A DNA stretch of 64,000 bases from Sphingomonas gei (GTDB lineage Bacteria > Pseudomonadota > Alphaproteobacteria > Sphingomonadales > Sphingomonadaceae). Positions within the stretch are counted from its first letter, which is position 1. Each line of letters opens with the position of its first letter. Location of the stretch: contig NZ_SRXT01000005.1 of assembly GCF_004792685.1 (NCBI RefSeq), positions 62,001 to 126,000 on the forward strand, written 5' to 3'. This document shows, in pieces, positions 48,139 to 57,820 of this stretch. The notes beneath the pieces were generated by a model that worked only from the letters and a program-made list of their open reading frames with translations, did no database searches and was not told the DNA's origin. A program made the position numbers and the translations under genes.

Positions 48139-49749
48139 TCAGCCTCTGAACAGCCCGCCCAGCACGCCCCGTACCAGCTGCGCGCCGAGGCTGGACGAGC
48201 GGCGCCCGCGACTGCCGAAGATTTCGCGCCCGACTTCGTTGGCGACCTGGCGTCCGAGCGAGGAGGAAGCGGAGCGCGCCGCCGAGGTCGCAACCTTGGC
48301 CCAGGGCGATGTCGCGGTCGCCTGCGCGCGTTCGGTGGCGAGGCGGGTGCGCTCGGCCTCCTTGGCGATCCGCGCCTGCTCCTTCGCGCGCGCCGCCGAG
48401 GCCTTGTCCTCCGCATTCTCCGCCTGTGCTTCCGCCGCCGCCGCCACGGCTTCATCGGCCTTGGCCGCGAGCATCTCCTCGGCGGACTCGCGATCGATCA
48501 GCGTATCGTATTTGTCGGCCACTGCGTCGGTGGTGATCAGCAGAGCGCGTTCGTCGGGCGCGAGTGGGCCGACCCTGGTACCCGGTGCGCGGATCAATGT
48601 GCGCTGCACCGGCGAGGGCGAACCGTCCTCCTGCAGCACCGACACCAGAGCCTCGCCGACCTTCAGCTCGGTGATCGCGGTCGCGACATCGAGGTTGGGA
48701 TTGGCGCGGAAGGTCTCCGCGGCCGATCGGACTGCCTTGGCGTCCTTCGGGGTGAACGCCCGCAACGCGTGCTGGACGCGGTTGCCGAGCTGGCCGGCGA
48801 CGTCCTCGGGGATGTCGATCGGGTTCTGGGTGATGAAATAGACGCCGACGCCCTTCGAGCGGATCAGCCGCACGACCTGTTCGATCTTGTCGAGCAACGC
48901 CTTGGGTGCATCGTCGAACAGCAGATGCGCCTCGTCGAAGAAGAAGACCAGCACCGGCTTGTCGGGGTCGCCGATCTCGGGAAGCGTCTCGAACAATTCG
49001 GACAGCATCCACAGCAGGAAGCTGCCGTAGAGCCTGGGCGACGCCATGAGCTTGTCCGCCGCGAGGATGTTGACCACGCCGCGGCCGCGGTCGTCGGTGC
49101 GGATGAACTCGCTGATATCGAGCGCGGGTTCGCCGAAGAAGTTTGCCGCGCCCTGCGTGCGCAACTGGAGCAACTGGCGCTGGATCGTGCCGACGCTGGC
49201 CTTGGTGATGTTGCCGAACTTGGTCGACAGCTCGCTCGCGCGCTCGGCGCAATGCGCGAGCATCGCCTGGAGATCGTCGAGGTCGAGGAGCAGCAGGCCC
49301 TCCTCGTCGGCGACGTGGAAGGCGACGTTGAGCACGCCTTCCTGGGTCTCGTTGAGATCGAGCAACCGGGCGAGGAGCAAAGGCCCCATCTCGGAAATCG
49401 TCGCGCGGATCGGATGGCCCTGTTCACCGAACAGGTCCCACAGCTGCACCGGCAATTCGCCATAGCGCCACTCGGTATCGCCGATCTCCTGCGCGCGTGC
49501 CGCGAAGATGGCGTGGGTCCTGGCAGTCGGCGAGCCGGCCATGCCGAGGCCGGAGAGATCGCCCTTCACGTCGGACACGAACACCGGCACGCCTGCCGCC
49601 GAGAATCCTTCGGCAAGGACCTGCAGCGTGACGGTCTTGCCGGTGCCGGTGGCGCCGGCGATCAGCCCGTGGCGATTGGCGCGGCGCAGCACCAGCTCCT
49701 GCCGCACGCCGTCGGCGCTGCCCACGAAAATGCCCGTTTCTCCTGCCAT
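48139..49749 (-). CDS. HerA-like helicase/ATPase, DUF853 (YjgR) family
   Basis: This is a 536-residue FtsK/HerA-type ATPase. Walker A GATGTGKT is at 32-39 and Walker [13 protein letters not shown] near 266-277, followed by [37 protein letters not shown] long Ala/Glu/Arg coiled coil spans about 430-500, and the tail ([17 protein letters not shown]) is amphipathic. CAGGAG lies eight bases before ATG 49749. The role of this family is not settled; DNA pumping or end processing is inferred from HerA. Confidence 0.9.
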   Translation of the reverse strand: MAGETGIFVGSADGVRQELVLRRANRHGLIAGATGTGKTVTLQVLAEGFSAAGVPVFVSDVKGDLSGLGMAGSPTARTHAIFAARAQEIGDTEWRYGELPVQLWDLFGEQGHPIRATISEMGPLLLARLLDLNETQEGVLNVAFHVADEEGLLLLDLDDLQAMLAHCAERASELSTKFGNITKASVGTIQRQLLQLRTQGAANFFGEPALDISEFIRTDDRGRGVVNILAADKLMASPRLYGSFLLWMLSELFETLPEIGDPDKPVLVFFFDEAHLLFDDAPKALLDKIEQVVRLIRSKGVGVYFITQNPIDIPEDVAGQLGNRVQHALRAFTPKDAKAVRSAAETFRANPNLDVATAITELKVGEALVSVLQEDGSPSPVQRTLIRAPGTRVGPLAPDERALLITTDAVADKYDTLIDRESAEEMLAAKADEAVAAAAEAQAENAEDKASAARAKEQARIAKEAERTRLATERAQATATSPWAKVATSAARSASSSLGRQVANEVGREIFGSRGRRSSSLGAQLVRGVLGGLFRG

Positions 49750-49834
49750 TACCGAACTCCTGTTCCAGAGCGCGGTTCTAGGGAGAAACGGGCATTTCGT
49801 CAGCCTAAAAGGCTCGGTTCGAAAGCGTTGCCGA

Positions 49835-51334
49835 TCAGTTCGGGATCTGCACCGGGATGAACGATCCCTGCGGACCACGCTGGACAAAGAGCAATACGTT
49901 CTTGCGCCCAGCGCTCTTCGCCTGACCGACGAGGCGGGCAATGTCGGCCGCGCTGGCCACCGGGGTGCGGTTGATCGAGACAATCAGGTCGCCGCGGCGA
50001 AGACCCTTGGTGCCGGCATCGCTCGACGCATCCACCGCCGTGATGACCACGCCGCGCGCCGCTGGATCCGCGCCGATGCTGCGCGCGATCTGCGGCGTCA
50101 GCGGCGTCACCGCGACGCCGATCGACGCGTTGCCGGTCGCGCCGCCATCCTCGTCGTTGGGCACGGGAGCATCGTTGTCGTCTGCGTTGAAGCCTGCGAG
50201 CTGCTCCTCGGGCGGACGCTTGCCGATCGTGGCGGTTACCGTCTGCGGGCGGCCGTCGCGGATCAAGTCGAGCGCGACCCGCGAGCCCGGCGCGATGTTG
50301 GCGACGAGATAGCTCAGCGACTGTTCCGGAGTGACGTCCTGGCCGTTCACGCGAACGATGACGTCGCCCTGCCGGATTCCGGCCTTCTCGGCGGCTTCAC
50401 CCGGCTCGAGGCGCGAAACGAGCGAGCCGCGATCCTTTGGAAGGCCGAGTGCGTCGGCGGTGTCTGAAGTCAAATCCTGCGTTCCAACGCCGAGATAGCC
50501 GCGGCTGACTGCGCCGCCCTTCATCAAGGTGTCGACGATCGGCTTGGCCTGTTCGGCCGGAATCGCGAAGCCGATGCCGACATTGCCGCCGGTGGGCGAC
50601 AGGATCTGCGAATTGATGCCGATGACGTTGCCCTGAAGATCGAACATCGGGCCGCCCGAATTGCCGCGGTTGATCGAGGCGTCGGTCTGGATGAAGCGGT
50701 CATAGGCGCCGCCGCCGGTGACGCGGTGCGTCGCCGAGATGATGCCCGCGGTCACGGTGCCGCCGAGGCCGAACGGATTGCCGATCGCGACGATCCAGTC
50801 GCCGACGCGCGCCTGGCGCGAATCGCCGAAGCGGACGAAGGGCAAGTTGGCGCCTTCGATCTTGAGCACCGCGAGATCCGAAGCGGGATCGCGGCCGATC
50901 AGCCTGGCCTTGTATTCCTTGCGGTCGGCGAGGGTGACGGTGATCGTTTCGACCACTGCGCCGCGGGTGCCGGCCGAGATCACGTGGTTGTTGGTGACGA
51001 CATAGCCATCGGCCGAGATGATGAAGCCCGAGCCGAGCGACTCCGCGCGCTGGGTCGAAGGCCGCGCCGGGCCGCCGAATGCTTCGAACGGCGTGCCGGC
51101 GAACGGGTTGGCGTTGGCGGTGATGCGCTGGGTGGTCGAGATGTTGACCACCGCCGGCTGCAGCTTGGCGACCATGTCGGCGAAGCTCATCGGCGCGCCG
51201 CCGCGCGGCACCGCTGCCTGGATCGCGCCCGGCTCGTTCTGCGCGGTCTGCGCACCGGCAGGGTAGTTCAGCGTCAGGGCAGTGGCGGCGCCACCAAGGG
51301 CAAGGGCAGTGGTAAGAGCGTAGACGTAACGCAC
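49835..51334 (-). CDS. Do/DegP-type periplasmic serine protease
   Basis: This is a 499-residue HtrA-family protease/chaperone. Signal segment 1-29, catalytic triad His118 (TNNHV), Asp154 (SDLAVLKI) and Ser227 (GNSGGP), then two PDZ domains (about 300-385 and 410-495). GTG 51334 is the start, with AGAGGA nine bases upstream. It degrades or refolds damaged envelope proteins. It follows hflC by 94 bases on the same strand, the classic hflK-hflC-degP order of alphaproteobacteria. Confidence 0.95.
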   Translation of the reverse strand: MRYVYALTTALALGGAATALTLNYPAGAQTAQNEPGAIQAAVPRGGAPMSFADMVAKLQPAVVNISTTQRITANANPFAGTPFEAFGGPARPSTQRAESLGSGFIISADGYVVTNNHVISAGTRGAVVETITVTLADRKEYKARLIGRDPASDLAVLKIEGANLPFVRFGDSRQARVGDWIVAIGNPFGLGGTVTAGIISATHRVTGGGAYDRFIQTDASINRGNSGGPMFDLQGNVIGINSQILSPTGGNVGIGFAIPAEQAKPIVDTLMKGGAVSRGYLGVGTQDLTSDTADALGLPKDRGSLVSRLEPGEAAEKAGIRQGDVIVRVNGQDVTPEQSLSYLVANIAPGSRVALDLIRDGRPQTVTATIGKRPPEEQLAGFNADDNDAPVPNDEDGGATGNASIGVAVTPLTPQIARSIGADPAARGVVITAVDASSDAGTKGLRRGDLIVSINRTPVASAADIARLVGQAKSAGRKNVLLFVQRGPQGSFIPVQIPN

Positions 51335-51428
51335 GTGGGCGAATCCTCTCAAAGGACGAGTAAGCGGTCGCGCGACGTTGTTGCGCGCGATTGCTGAACG
51401 CTGATTGAATATGAACGAAGCTGCAGGA

Positions 51429-52286
51429 TCATCGTTGCCCCATGAACTCGCGCAAATAGCTGTTCTGGGGCGAGAGGATGATCGACGTGTCGCCCTTGCC
51501 GTCGCCCTGGGCGAGGAAGGTCGTCCGGTACGACTGCATCGCGCGGTAGAAATCGTAGAAAGCCGGATCCTTGTTGAACGCCTGTGCATAGACCTGCGCG
51601 GCCGTGGCCGACGCCGTGGCGCGGATGATCTGCGCTTCCTTGAGGCCCTGCGCCTTGATCGTCGCGGCTTCCTGGCGGCGCGCGGTCGCCATGCGATTAA
51701 GCGCGCTTTCCAACGGCGAACCGCTCGGCAGCTCGGTCTGCTTGATGCGGACGTCGACGATCTCGACGCCGTACTGGCTGGCGAGCCGCTGGAGCGAGTT
51801 CTGGATATTGTCCATCACTTCGCCGCGCTCGGGGCTGAGCAGGATCGCCGAAGTGCGCTTGCCGAGCTCGTTGCGCAGCGAAGAGCCGAACAAAGGCTGG
51901 AGCTGGTCGCGGACGCGCTCTTCGGAGCCAACCGTCACCACCATGCGCAGCGGATCGACCACGCGGAAGCGCGCATAGGCATCGACTTCGAGGCGGAGCT
52001 GATCGGTCGACAGCACCGGCTGGTTGGGCAAGTCGATGTCGAGCACGCGCTTGTCGACCCAGACGATGCGATCCATGAACGGGATGCGGAAGATCGGCCC
52101 GGCCTGAGTGCGGCCATATTGCTCGTTGGGCTTGTAGGCGTTGATCGTGCGATAGGGCTGCTCGAGCCGCAGGATCACTGCCTGTTTGCTCTCAGGGACG
52201 ATCGCGACCGTGCTCATCAGCACGACGAGCGCGAGGATGATGGCGACGGCGATGCCGATCGGGCTGCGGAACCAACTGGCGGTCAT
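51429..52286 (-). CDS. hflC: Protease modulator HflC
   Basis: This 285-residue SPFH/prohibitin protein has one N-terminal membrane helix (about 10-30). With HflK it cages FtsH and limits its proteolysis. The SPFH domain starts at SKQAVILRLEQP; a helical stretch (LNRMATARRQEAATIKAQG) makes the contact region. The ATG at 52286 overlaps the hflK stop by 4 bases, consistent with equal synthesis of both subunits. Confidence 0.95.
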   Translation of the reverse strand: MTASWFRSPIGIAVAIILALVVLMSTVAIVPESKQAVILRLEQPYRTINAYKPNEQYGRTQAGPIFRIPFMDRIVWVDKRVLDIDLPNQPVLSTDQLRLEVDAYARFRVVDPLRMVVTVGSEERVRDQLQPLFGSSLRNELGKRTSAILLSPERGEVMDNIQNSLQRLASQYGVEIVDVRIKQTELPSGSPLESALNRMATARRQEAATIKAQGLKEAQIIRATASATAAQVYAQAFNKDPAFYDFYRAMQSYRTTFLAQGDGKGDTSIILSPQNSYLREFMGQR

Positions 52287-53407
52287 CGCGGTGCTCCCGT
52301 CTGGGCGCGGGGCTGGGCCGGAGCCTCAGCCGCTGGCGTCCCGCCGCCGCCACGCATCGCGGGCAGCGGGAGGTAGGGCGTCACGCCCGGGGCTTCGACG
52401 ATCGTCTTGTTGGTGCGGGACAGGATCTGCTCCATCGTCTCGTAATACAGCCGGCGGCGGGTCACTTCGGGTGCCGCTTTGTACTGCTCGTAGATCTTGT
52501 CGAACTCGGCCGCTTCGCCCTGTGCCGCGGCGAGAACCTGCTGGGCATAGGCATTGGCGTTGTTCTTGTTGGCCTGGGCCTCCTGCTGCGCGGCGGTGAC
52601 TTGCTTGAAGTCCTCATCGACGGCCTGGGGCGCGGCAGCCTTCTGGATCGCGACGCCCTGGATGCGGATACCCGAGTGATATTGATCGAGGATCTGCTGG
52701 ATCGAGGCCTGGACCTGGCCTTCGATCCGCGAACGGCCCTGGCCGATCGCCTCGTTCAAGCTGGTGGTCGCCACGATCGCGCGCATCGCGCTCTCCGCCG
52801 TGGCACGGACAGTGTCCTCCGGCTTGGCGATCTGGAACTTGTAGTCGACCGCGCTGCTGATGTCCCAGCGCACCGAATATGCGAGGTCGACGATGTTCTG
52901 GTCGCCGGTCAGCATCAGATTTTCGCCGCCGGTCGGGAAATTCTCGGTGCGGATATTGGCGACGTCGATCACGTCGACGAGCTGGAGCGGGGCGGGGAGG
53001 GTGAATCGCACGCCGGGGGTCAGCGTGGTCGAATAGCTGCCGAGCGTGGTGACGATGCCCCGCTCGCGCGGGCCGATCGGATGGATGCTGGTAAAGAGCA
53101 CCCAGACGAGCAGCAGCGCGCCGATCACCAAGGACCACAACCGCGTGCCGCTCGGCAGGCCGGGGATGCCCGGGCCGCCGCCGCCGCCGCCGCGGGCGCG
53201 CTTGAGCAATTCGTCGAGGCTCGATGCGCCGGGGCGGGGGCGCTTGCCGCCGGGCGGGAAGGACCAGGGATTGCGTGGGCCGGAGCCGCCGCCATTGCCG
53301 GAGCCGCCGCCATTGCCGCCGCTTCCGCCGCCACTGCCCCACGGACTCTTGGGAGCTTCGTTCTTGAAGATGCCGGCCAGTCCGCGCCAGCCCGATAGGT
53401 TCACCAT
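52283..53407 (-). CDS. hflK: FtsH protease modulator HflK
   Basis: This is a 374-residue SPFH protein. A Gly/Ser/Asn-rich cytoplasmic leader (about 20-55) and a second Gly run precede a single membrane helix (about 88-108, LWSLVIGALLLVWVLF) and the SPFH domain (IGPRERGIVTTLGSYS onward). A Pro/Ala-rich tail ends it. The start codon lies seven bases after a TATAAA box and has no ribosome site, which suggests a leaderless message. It is divergent from the Mrp gene at 53479. Confidence 0.95.
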   Translation of the reverse strand: MVNLSGWRGLAGIFKNEAPKSPWGSGGGSGGNGGGSGNGGGSGPRNPWSFPPGGKRPRPGASSLDELLKRARGGGGGGPGIPGLPSGTRLWSLVIGALLLVWVLFTSIHPIGPRERGIVTTLGSYSTTLTPGVRFTLPAPLQLVDVIDVANIRTENFPTGGENLMLTGDQNIVDLAYSVRWDISSAVDYKFQIAKPEDTVRATAESAMRAIVATTSLNEAIGQGRSRIEGQVQASIQQILDQYHSGIRIQGVAIQKAAAPQAVDEDFKQVTAAQQEAQANKNNANAYAQQVLAAAQGEAAEFDKIYEQYKAAPEVTRRRLYYETMEQILSRTNKTIVEAPGVTPYLPLPAMRGGGGTPAAEAPAQPRAQTGAPR

Positions 53408-53414
53408 GCTTGTC

Positions 53415-53443
53415 TTTATAAGGTCGCACGCGCGGATTTACAG
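53415..53443 (-). promoter_or_regulatory. Candidate hflK promoter giving a leaderless transcript
   Basis: TATAAA (53420-53415) with CTGTAA (53443-53438) at 17 bases spacing. The predicted transcription start would fall on or next to the A of the hflK ATG at 53407. Confidence 0.4.
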
Positions 53444-53478
53444 TGGCAGCAACCGATTGTGCGCCTATCTGGCGCTTA

Positions 53479-54444
53479 ATGACCGACATAGAGAGCTTGA
53501 AAGCGGCGCTCGCGCCCATCGCAGCAGGGCGCGCGACAGCGCGAGTCGAGGGCGGCAAGGCGAGCATCGTGCTCGACGTCACTGGCCTTGAAGAGGCGGT
53601 GCGGAAGGAGCTGGAGGCGGACGTTCGGCGTGCTGCGGAGGCGGCGCCGGGGGTGAGCGAAGTGCGCGTGCTGCTCACCAGCGAGCGGCGGACGCGGCGG
53701 CTGATCGCCGTCGGCAGCGGCAAGGGCGGGGTTGGCAAGTCGACCATCGCCGCCAATCTCGCCATTGCGCTGGCGCGGCGCGGGCGGCGCGTGGGGCTGG
53801 TCGATGCCGATATCTACGGCCCCTCGCAGACTCGGCTGCTCGCCGTCGACGGGATTCGGCCCGAAGCGCGCGGGAAGGTGCTGATCCCGGTCCAGACCAA
53901 GTTCGGCGTGCCTCTGCTGTCGATGGGCGGGCTGGTGCCCGAGGGGCAGGCGATCGCGTGGCGCGGATCGATGGCGGGCGGCGCGCTCGGCCAGATGGTC
54001 GATGCCGATTGGGGCGATGCCGAGATACTGATCCTCGATCTGCCCCCCGGCACCGGCGATCTCCAGCTGACCATGGTGCAGAAGCACAAGCCCGCGGGCG
54101 CGATCATCGTGTCGACGCCGCAGGACCTCGCGCTGATCGACGCGGCGCGGGCGATCGACTTGTTCAACAAGGTCAATGTGCCGATCGTCGGCGTGATCGA
54201 GAATATGGCGGGCTATGCCTGCCCGCATTGCGGCGAGGTCTCCGACCCGTTCGGCAGCGGCGGCGCGGAGGCGGCGGCGCAGCGGATGGGGCTGCCGTTT
54301 CTTGGCCGGGTGCCGCTGGAGATGGCGATTCGCACTGCCTCGGATGCCGGCGATCCGCCCGCCGCGGGGAACGGCCCGCAGGCGGAGACGTTCGCCGCAT
54401 TGGCGGCGCGGCTGGATGATTGGCTCGTCGCAGAAGGAGGCTGA
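53479..54444 (+). CDS. Mrp/ApbC (NBP35-like) Fe-S cluster carrier ATPase
   Basis: This is a 321-residue P-loop protein that delivers Fe-S clusters. An N-terminal MIP18-like domain (about 1-65) precedes the deviant Walker A GKGGVGKS (81-88), DADIYGPSQ, the ILDLPPGTGD switch and the cluster-binding CPHC (248-251). ATG 53479 has only a weak ribosome site. The CoA-binding protein gene follows by 4 bases, so the two are one operon, divergent from hflKC-degP. Confidence 0.93.
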   Translation: MTDIESLKAALAPIAAGRATARVEGGKASIVLDVTGLEEAVRKELEADVRRAAEAAPGVSEVRVLLTSERRTRRLIAVGSGKGGVGKSTIAANLAIALARRGRRVGLVDADIYGPSQTRLLAVDGIRPEARGKVLIPVQTKFGVPLLSMGGLVPEGQAIAWRGSMAGGALGQMVDADWGDAEILILDLPPGTGDLQLTMVQKHKPAGAIIVSTPQDLALIDAARAIDLFNKVNVPIVGVIENMAGYACPHCGEVSDPFGSGGAEAAAQRMGLPFLGRVPLEMAIRTASDAGDPPAAGNGPQAETFAALAARLDDWLVAEGG

Positions 54445-54448
54445 ACCG

Positions 54449-54880
54449 ATGCCGCTGACCCGCGACGAAGACATTCGCCAATTGCTCGAGGAAACGCGGA
54501 CGATCGCGATGATCGGCGCGTCGGACCGGCCCGATCGACCGAGCTATGGCGTGATGGCGTATCTCCAGAGCCGCGGCTACCGCGTGATCCCGGTCAATCC
54601 GCAGATCACCGGCGAGCACGTCCATGGCGAGTTCGTCTTTCGCGAGCTGAGCCAGATCGGCGAACCGATCGACATGGTCGACATCTTCCGGCGGCCGATG
54701 GCGGCGGGCGAGGCGGTCGACGAGGCGATCGCGGCTGGGGCGAAGTCGGTGTGGCTGCAGATCGGGGTGATCAACGAAGAGGCCGCCGCGCGCGCCGAGG
54801 CGGCCGGGCTCAAGGTGGTGATGGACCGCTGCCCGAAGATCGATATTCCGCGGCTGGGCGTGGCGAAGGTCGGGGACTGA
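54449..54880 (+). CDS. CoA-binding domain protein (YccU-like)
   Basis: This is a 143-residue single-domain Rossmann protein of the CoA_binding family. MIGASDRPDRPSYGVMAYL is the nucleotide loop, and DMVDIFRRPMAA and WLQIGVINEEAAARA are family blocks. AGAAGGAGG lies eight bases before the ATG. These small proteins resemble the CoA-binding part of succinyl-CoA synthetase but lack its catalytic domain; their job is not established. Its stop is followed directly by a long inverted repeat. Confidence 0.9.
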   Translation: MPLTRDEDIRQLLEETRTIAMIGASDRPDRPSYGVMAYLQSRGYRVIPVNPQITGEHVHGEFVFRELSQIGEPIDMVDIFRRPMAAGEAVDEAIAAGAKSVWLQIGVINEEAAARAEAAGLKVVMDRCPKIDIPRLGVAKVGD

Positions 54881-54887
54881 CTCAAAA

Positions 54888-55014
54888 TCCTCCCTCGCGA
54901 AGCGGGGGAGGTGGCGCCGAAGGTGACGGAGGAGGCCTCTCCACAAGCACCGCCCGCGGAGGCGCCCCCTCCGTCAGGCTGCGCCTGCCACCTCCCCCGC
55001 TGCGCGAGGGAGGA
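54888..55014. repeat. 127-bp inverted repeat filling a convergent gap
   Basis: The left arm (TCCTCCCTCGC, then GCGGGGGAGGTGGC, from 54888) and right arm (GCCACCTCCCCCGC, then GCGAGGGAGGA, to 55014) pair nearly throughout, with a further inner pair (GACGGAGG/CCTCCGTC). It spans the whole space between the CoA-binding protein and the PLP enzyme and should block transcription from both sides. Confidence 0.85.
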
Positions 55015-55015
55015 G

Positions 55016-56128
55016 TTACAGCCCTCGCAACGCCCCGATCAGCCGGTTTAGATCGCGCATGTCCTGGTACAGCCCGAACCCGATCCGCAGCACGTCACCG
55101 CGGACGTCGACGATCACATCCTCGGCCTCCAGCGCCGCCTTCCAGCGTGCCGCGTGCGGCGAACGCAATGCCACGAAGCGTGCCGGCGATCCCGGATTGA
55201 GCAAATCGGCCTCGATCGGCAGTGCCGCCAACAAGCCGTCGCGCAACGCCGCTGCATGCGCGGCGATGTCGGCGGTGCTCAGCCCTTCCTGCCGGAGCAT
55301 GTCGCGCACTGCGACGAAGCGGTAGATCCCCGAAGGGTCGAACGTCGCGCCGAGGAAGCGCCGTGCGTCGGGGGCGTAACCCACGCTGCCGGGCGGCAGC
55401 GAAAGATCGTCGAACTCGGCATACCAACCGGTGATCTGGGGTCGCGGGCCGAAGCCCGGCGGGGCGTGGAGGAAGGCGCAGCCTTCGCCCGCCATCGCAT
55501 ATTTGTAGCCGCCGGCGAGATAGAACACCCGGTCCGCCACTGCCGAAAGGTCGGTCGGCAGCGCCATGAAGCCGTGATAGCCGTCGATTACCACCCAGGG
55601 TCCTTCAGGGCGCGCCAGCTCGGCGAGCTCGGCGACCCCCTCGAACACTTGGCCGGTGCCGAACTGGACCTGGCTGACGAAGATCAGATCGTGCGCGCCC
55701 GCACGCGCCGCCGTGACGATCCGATCGAGCGGCACCCGCTCGACGGTCGCGCTGCCCGCTTCCTCCCAGCGGACGCTCTGGCGGCGGAAGCTGTGGAACT
55801 CGCCGTCGCTCGCCAAAATGCGCAGCGGCCGCTGCGGCAGTGCCGAGGCGATGCGCAGCAGCAATTCGTGGGTGTTCGGCGCGAAGACGATCGTCGCCGG
55901 ATCGGGCAGCCCCAGCTCTGCTGCGACATGCGCCTGCGCGGCGGGCCAGATCGCGCCCATCACGCGCTCCCATTTGCGGTCGGCGAGGCGCACCCCATCC
56001 TCCCAGGCGGCAAGCTGGCCGAGATAGGAGGCGTCGGGCCAGAGATGGTGCGAGTGCGCGGCGAAGTGGAGCCGCTCGGGCGCCGCGGCGATCGCGCGCT
56101 GGAAGAGGTGCTTGTAGCTCGCGGTCAC
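55016..56128 (-). CDS. Class V PLP-dependent enzyme, kynureninase-like candidate
   Basis: This 370-residue fold-type I PLP enzyme has the Schiff-base Lys in YLAGGYKYAMAGEG, the Asp in VVIDGYHGFMALP and an N-terminal RLHFAAHSHHLWPDAS typical of class V enzymes. GTG 56128 overlaps the stop of the tryptophan dioxygenase gene by 4 bases (GTGA), so it is made together with it. That context and the fold point to kynurenine cleavage, but the sequence is divergent from classical KynU and the assignment is an inference. No kynurenine formamidase gene is visible in the window. Confidence 0.75.
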   Translation of the reverse strand: MTASYKHLFQRAIAAAPERLHFAAHSHHLWPDASYLGQLAAWEDGVRLADRKWERVMGAIWPAAQAHVAAELGLPDPATIVFAPNTHELLLRIASALPQRPLRILASDGEFHSFRRQSVRWEEAGSATVERVPLDRIVTAARAGAHDLIFVSQVQFGTGQVFEGVAELAELARPEGPWVVIDGYHGFMALPTDLSAVADRVFYLAGGYKYAMAGEGCAFLHAPPGFGPRPQITGWYAEFDDLSLPPGSVGYAPDARRFLGATFDPSGIYRFVAVRDMLRQEGLSTADIAAHAAALRDGLLAALPIEADLLNPGSPARFVALRSPHAARWKAALEAEDVIVDVRGDVLRIGFGLYQDMRDLNRLIGALRGL

Positions 56129-56889
56129 AATTGGGTCCGCAGCGACCAGAGTTCGGGGAAGGCGCGCTTCTTGAGCGTCGATTCGAGATAGGGGACGCCG
56201 GGGGTGCCGCCGGTGCCGTGCTTCATCCCGATCACCCGGCTGACGGTGAGCACGTGCTTGTGCCGCCAGGTCGCCATCGAATCGTCGACATCGACCAGTT
56301 TCTCGGCGAGCTGATACAGGTCCCACCAGCGCGTCGGATCACGATACACCTGGATCCAGGCATCCTCGACTCCCTGGCTCGGCGCGTAGGGCTGCGGCCA
56401 CTCACGCGCCAGCGCCTCGGGTGGCACCGCGAAGCCTGCGGCGGCGAGCGCGGCATTGGCGTCGTCCCACAGGCTTGGTTCGTTTGCATATTGTTGGGTG
56501 AGTGGTCCCGGCACGCCGCCGCCGCGCACCCCGAGCAATGTCTCGACCGCGCGGAACTGATCGGACTGGAAGCCCGAGCTCGGGCCGAGCACCTCGCGGA
56601 AGCGGGTATAGTCGCTCGGCGTCATCGTCGCGAGCACGTCCCAGCTCAATGTCATCACTGCCTGAATGCGGCTGATGCGGGCGAGGTTCTTGTACGCCTC
56701 GATCAGCCGGCCTTCGCGGACCAGCGCCTTGGCGGGCAACAGCTCGGCGAGGATCTGCTTGAGCCACAGCTCCTTGGTCTGGTGGATGATGATGAACAGC
56801 AATTCGTCGTCGCGATCGGACAAAGGATGCTGCGACGCGAGCAAGGTATCGAGGGCGAGATAGCGCCCATAGGTCATGGGTTCGGTCAT
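56125..56889 (-). CDS. kynA: Tryptophan 2,3-dioxygenase
   Basis: This 254-residue heme dioxygenase opens tryptophan to N-formylkynurenine. FIIIHQTKELWLK holds the substrate-side His36, GPSSGFQSDQFR the substrate carboxylate site, and TWRHKHVLTVSRVIG the proximal heme His (212). The glycine loop GTGGTPGVPYL is intact. It is a little shorter than the usual 270-280 residues at the N-terminus. ATG 56889 is chosen; an upstream in-frame ATG at 56916 lies next to a repeat. First of a two-gene operon. Confidence 0.93.
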   Translation of the reverse strand: MTEPMTYGRYLALDTLLASQHPLSDRDDELLFIIIHQTKELWLKQILAELLPAKALVREGRLIEAYKNLARISRIQAVMTLSWDVLATMTPSDYTRFREVLGPSSGFQSDQFRAVETLLGVRGGGVPGPLTQQYANEPSLWDDANAALAAAGFAVPPEALAREWPQPYAPSQGVEDAWIQVYRDPTRWWDLYQLAEKLVDVDDSMATWRHKHVLTVSRVIGMKHGTGGTPGVPYLESTLKKRAFPELWSLRTQL

Positions 56890-56909
56890 GGTAGCTTCTC
56901 TACGCCATT

Positions 56910-56992
56910 CCGTCATCCCGGCGAAAGCCGGGATCCAGAGTCGCGTGCGACGCGCTTGTGGCTCTGGGCCCCGGCTTTCGCCGGGGTGACGG
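56910..56992. repeat. Paired REP element of the CCGGCGAAAGCCGG family
   Basis: CCGTCATCCCGGCGAAAGCC (from 56910) and its complement (to 56992) flank a short GC hairpin. The pair lies between dapD and the kynA start, only 20 bases upstream of the latter. A half copy is at 29502-29532. Confidence 0.85.
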
Positions 56993-57000
56993 TAATGGCC

Positions 57001-57819
57001 TTATTCCCGCAACAGCTCGTTAATCCCGGTCTTGCTCCGAGTCTGCGCGTCGACCGTCTTGACGATCACCGCACAGTATAGCGCCGGCTTGCCGTCGCTG
57101 CCGCCGATGCTGCCGGGCACGACTACCGAATAAGGCGGGACCACGCCGCGATGCACTTCGCCGGTGGCGCGATCGATGATCTTGGTCGAGGCGCCGAGAT
57201 AGACTCCCATCGACAGCACCGCGCCTTCGCCGACGCGGACGCCCTCGGCGACTTCGGCACGCGCGCCGATGAACGCGCCGTCACCGATGATCACCGGATC
57301 GGCCTGGAGCGGCTCGAGCACGCCGCCGATACCGACCCCGCCCGAGAGATGGACGTTCCTGCCGATCTGCGCGCAGCTGCCCACCGTCGACCAAGTGTCG
57401 ACCATCGTGCCTTCGCCGACAAAAGCGCCGATATTGACGAAGCTCGGCATCAGCACTGCGCCCTTCGCGACGTGCGCGCCGTGGCGCACAATGCTGCCCG
57501 GCACCGCGCGGAAGCCGGCGTCGCGGAAGGCGGGCTCGCCCCAGCCGGCGAACTTGCTCGGCACCTTGTCGAACCAATTGGCGCCGCCGGGGCCTTCGAC
57601 CACGACATTGTCGTTGAGCCGGAAGCTAAGCAGAACCGCCTTTTTGAGCCACTGGTTGACCTGCCAGCCATTGCCGGCCGGCTCGGCTACGCGCGCCTCG
57701 CCGCTGTCGAGCAGGTCGAGCGCCTCGGCGACTGCCTCGCGCACCGCGCCTCGAGTCGTGAGACCGAGATTGGCTCGGTCCTCCCAGGCGGCGTCTATGG
57801 TTGCGGCGAGGTCGGTCAC
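57001..57819 (-). CDS. dapD: 2,3,4,5-tetrahydropyridine-2,6-dicarboxylate N-succinyltransferase
   Basis: This is a 272-residue left-handed beta-helix (hexapeptide) enzyme of the succinylase lysine/DAP pathway. [40 protein letters not shown] and [21 protein letters not shown] are characteristic. GTG 57819 is the start, with a strong GGAGG six bases upstream. It starts one base after the nucleotidase stop, so both are on one transcript. Confidence 0.97.
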   Translation of the reverse strand: MTDLAATIDAAWEDRANLGLTTRGAVREAVAEALDLLDSGEARVAEPAGNGWQVNQWLKKAVLLSFRLNDNVVVEGPGGANWFDKVPSKFAGWGEPAFRDAGFRAVPGSIVRHGAHVAKGAVLMPSFVNIGAFVGEGTMVDTWSTVGSCAQIGRNVHLSGGVGIGGVLEPLQADPVIIGDGAFIGARAEVAEGVRVGEGAVLSMGVYLGASTKIIDRATGEVHRGVVPPYSVVVPGSIGGSDGKPALYCAVIVKTVDAQTRSKTGINELLRE

Positions 57820-57820
57820 T

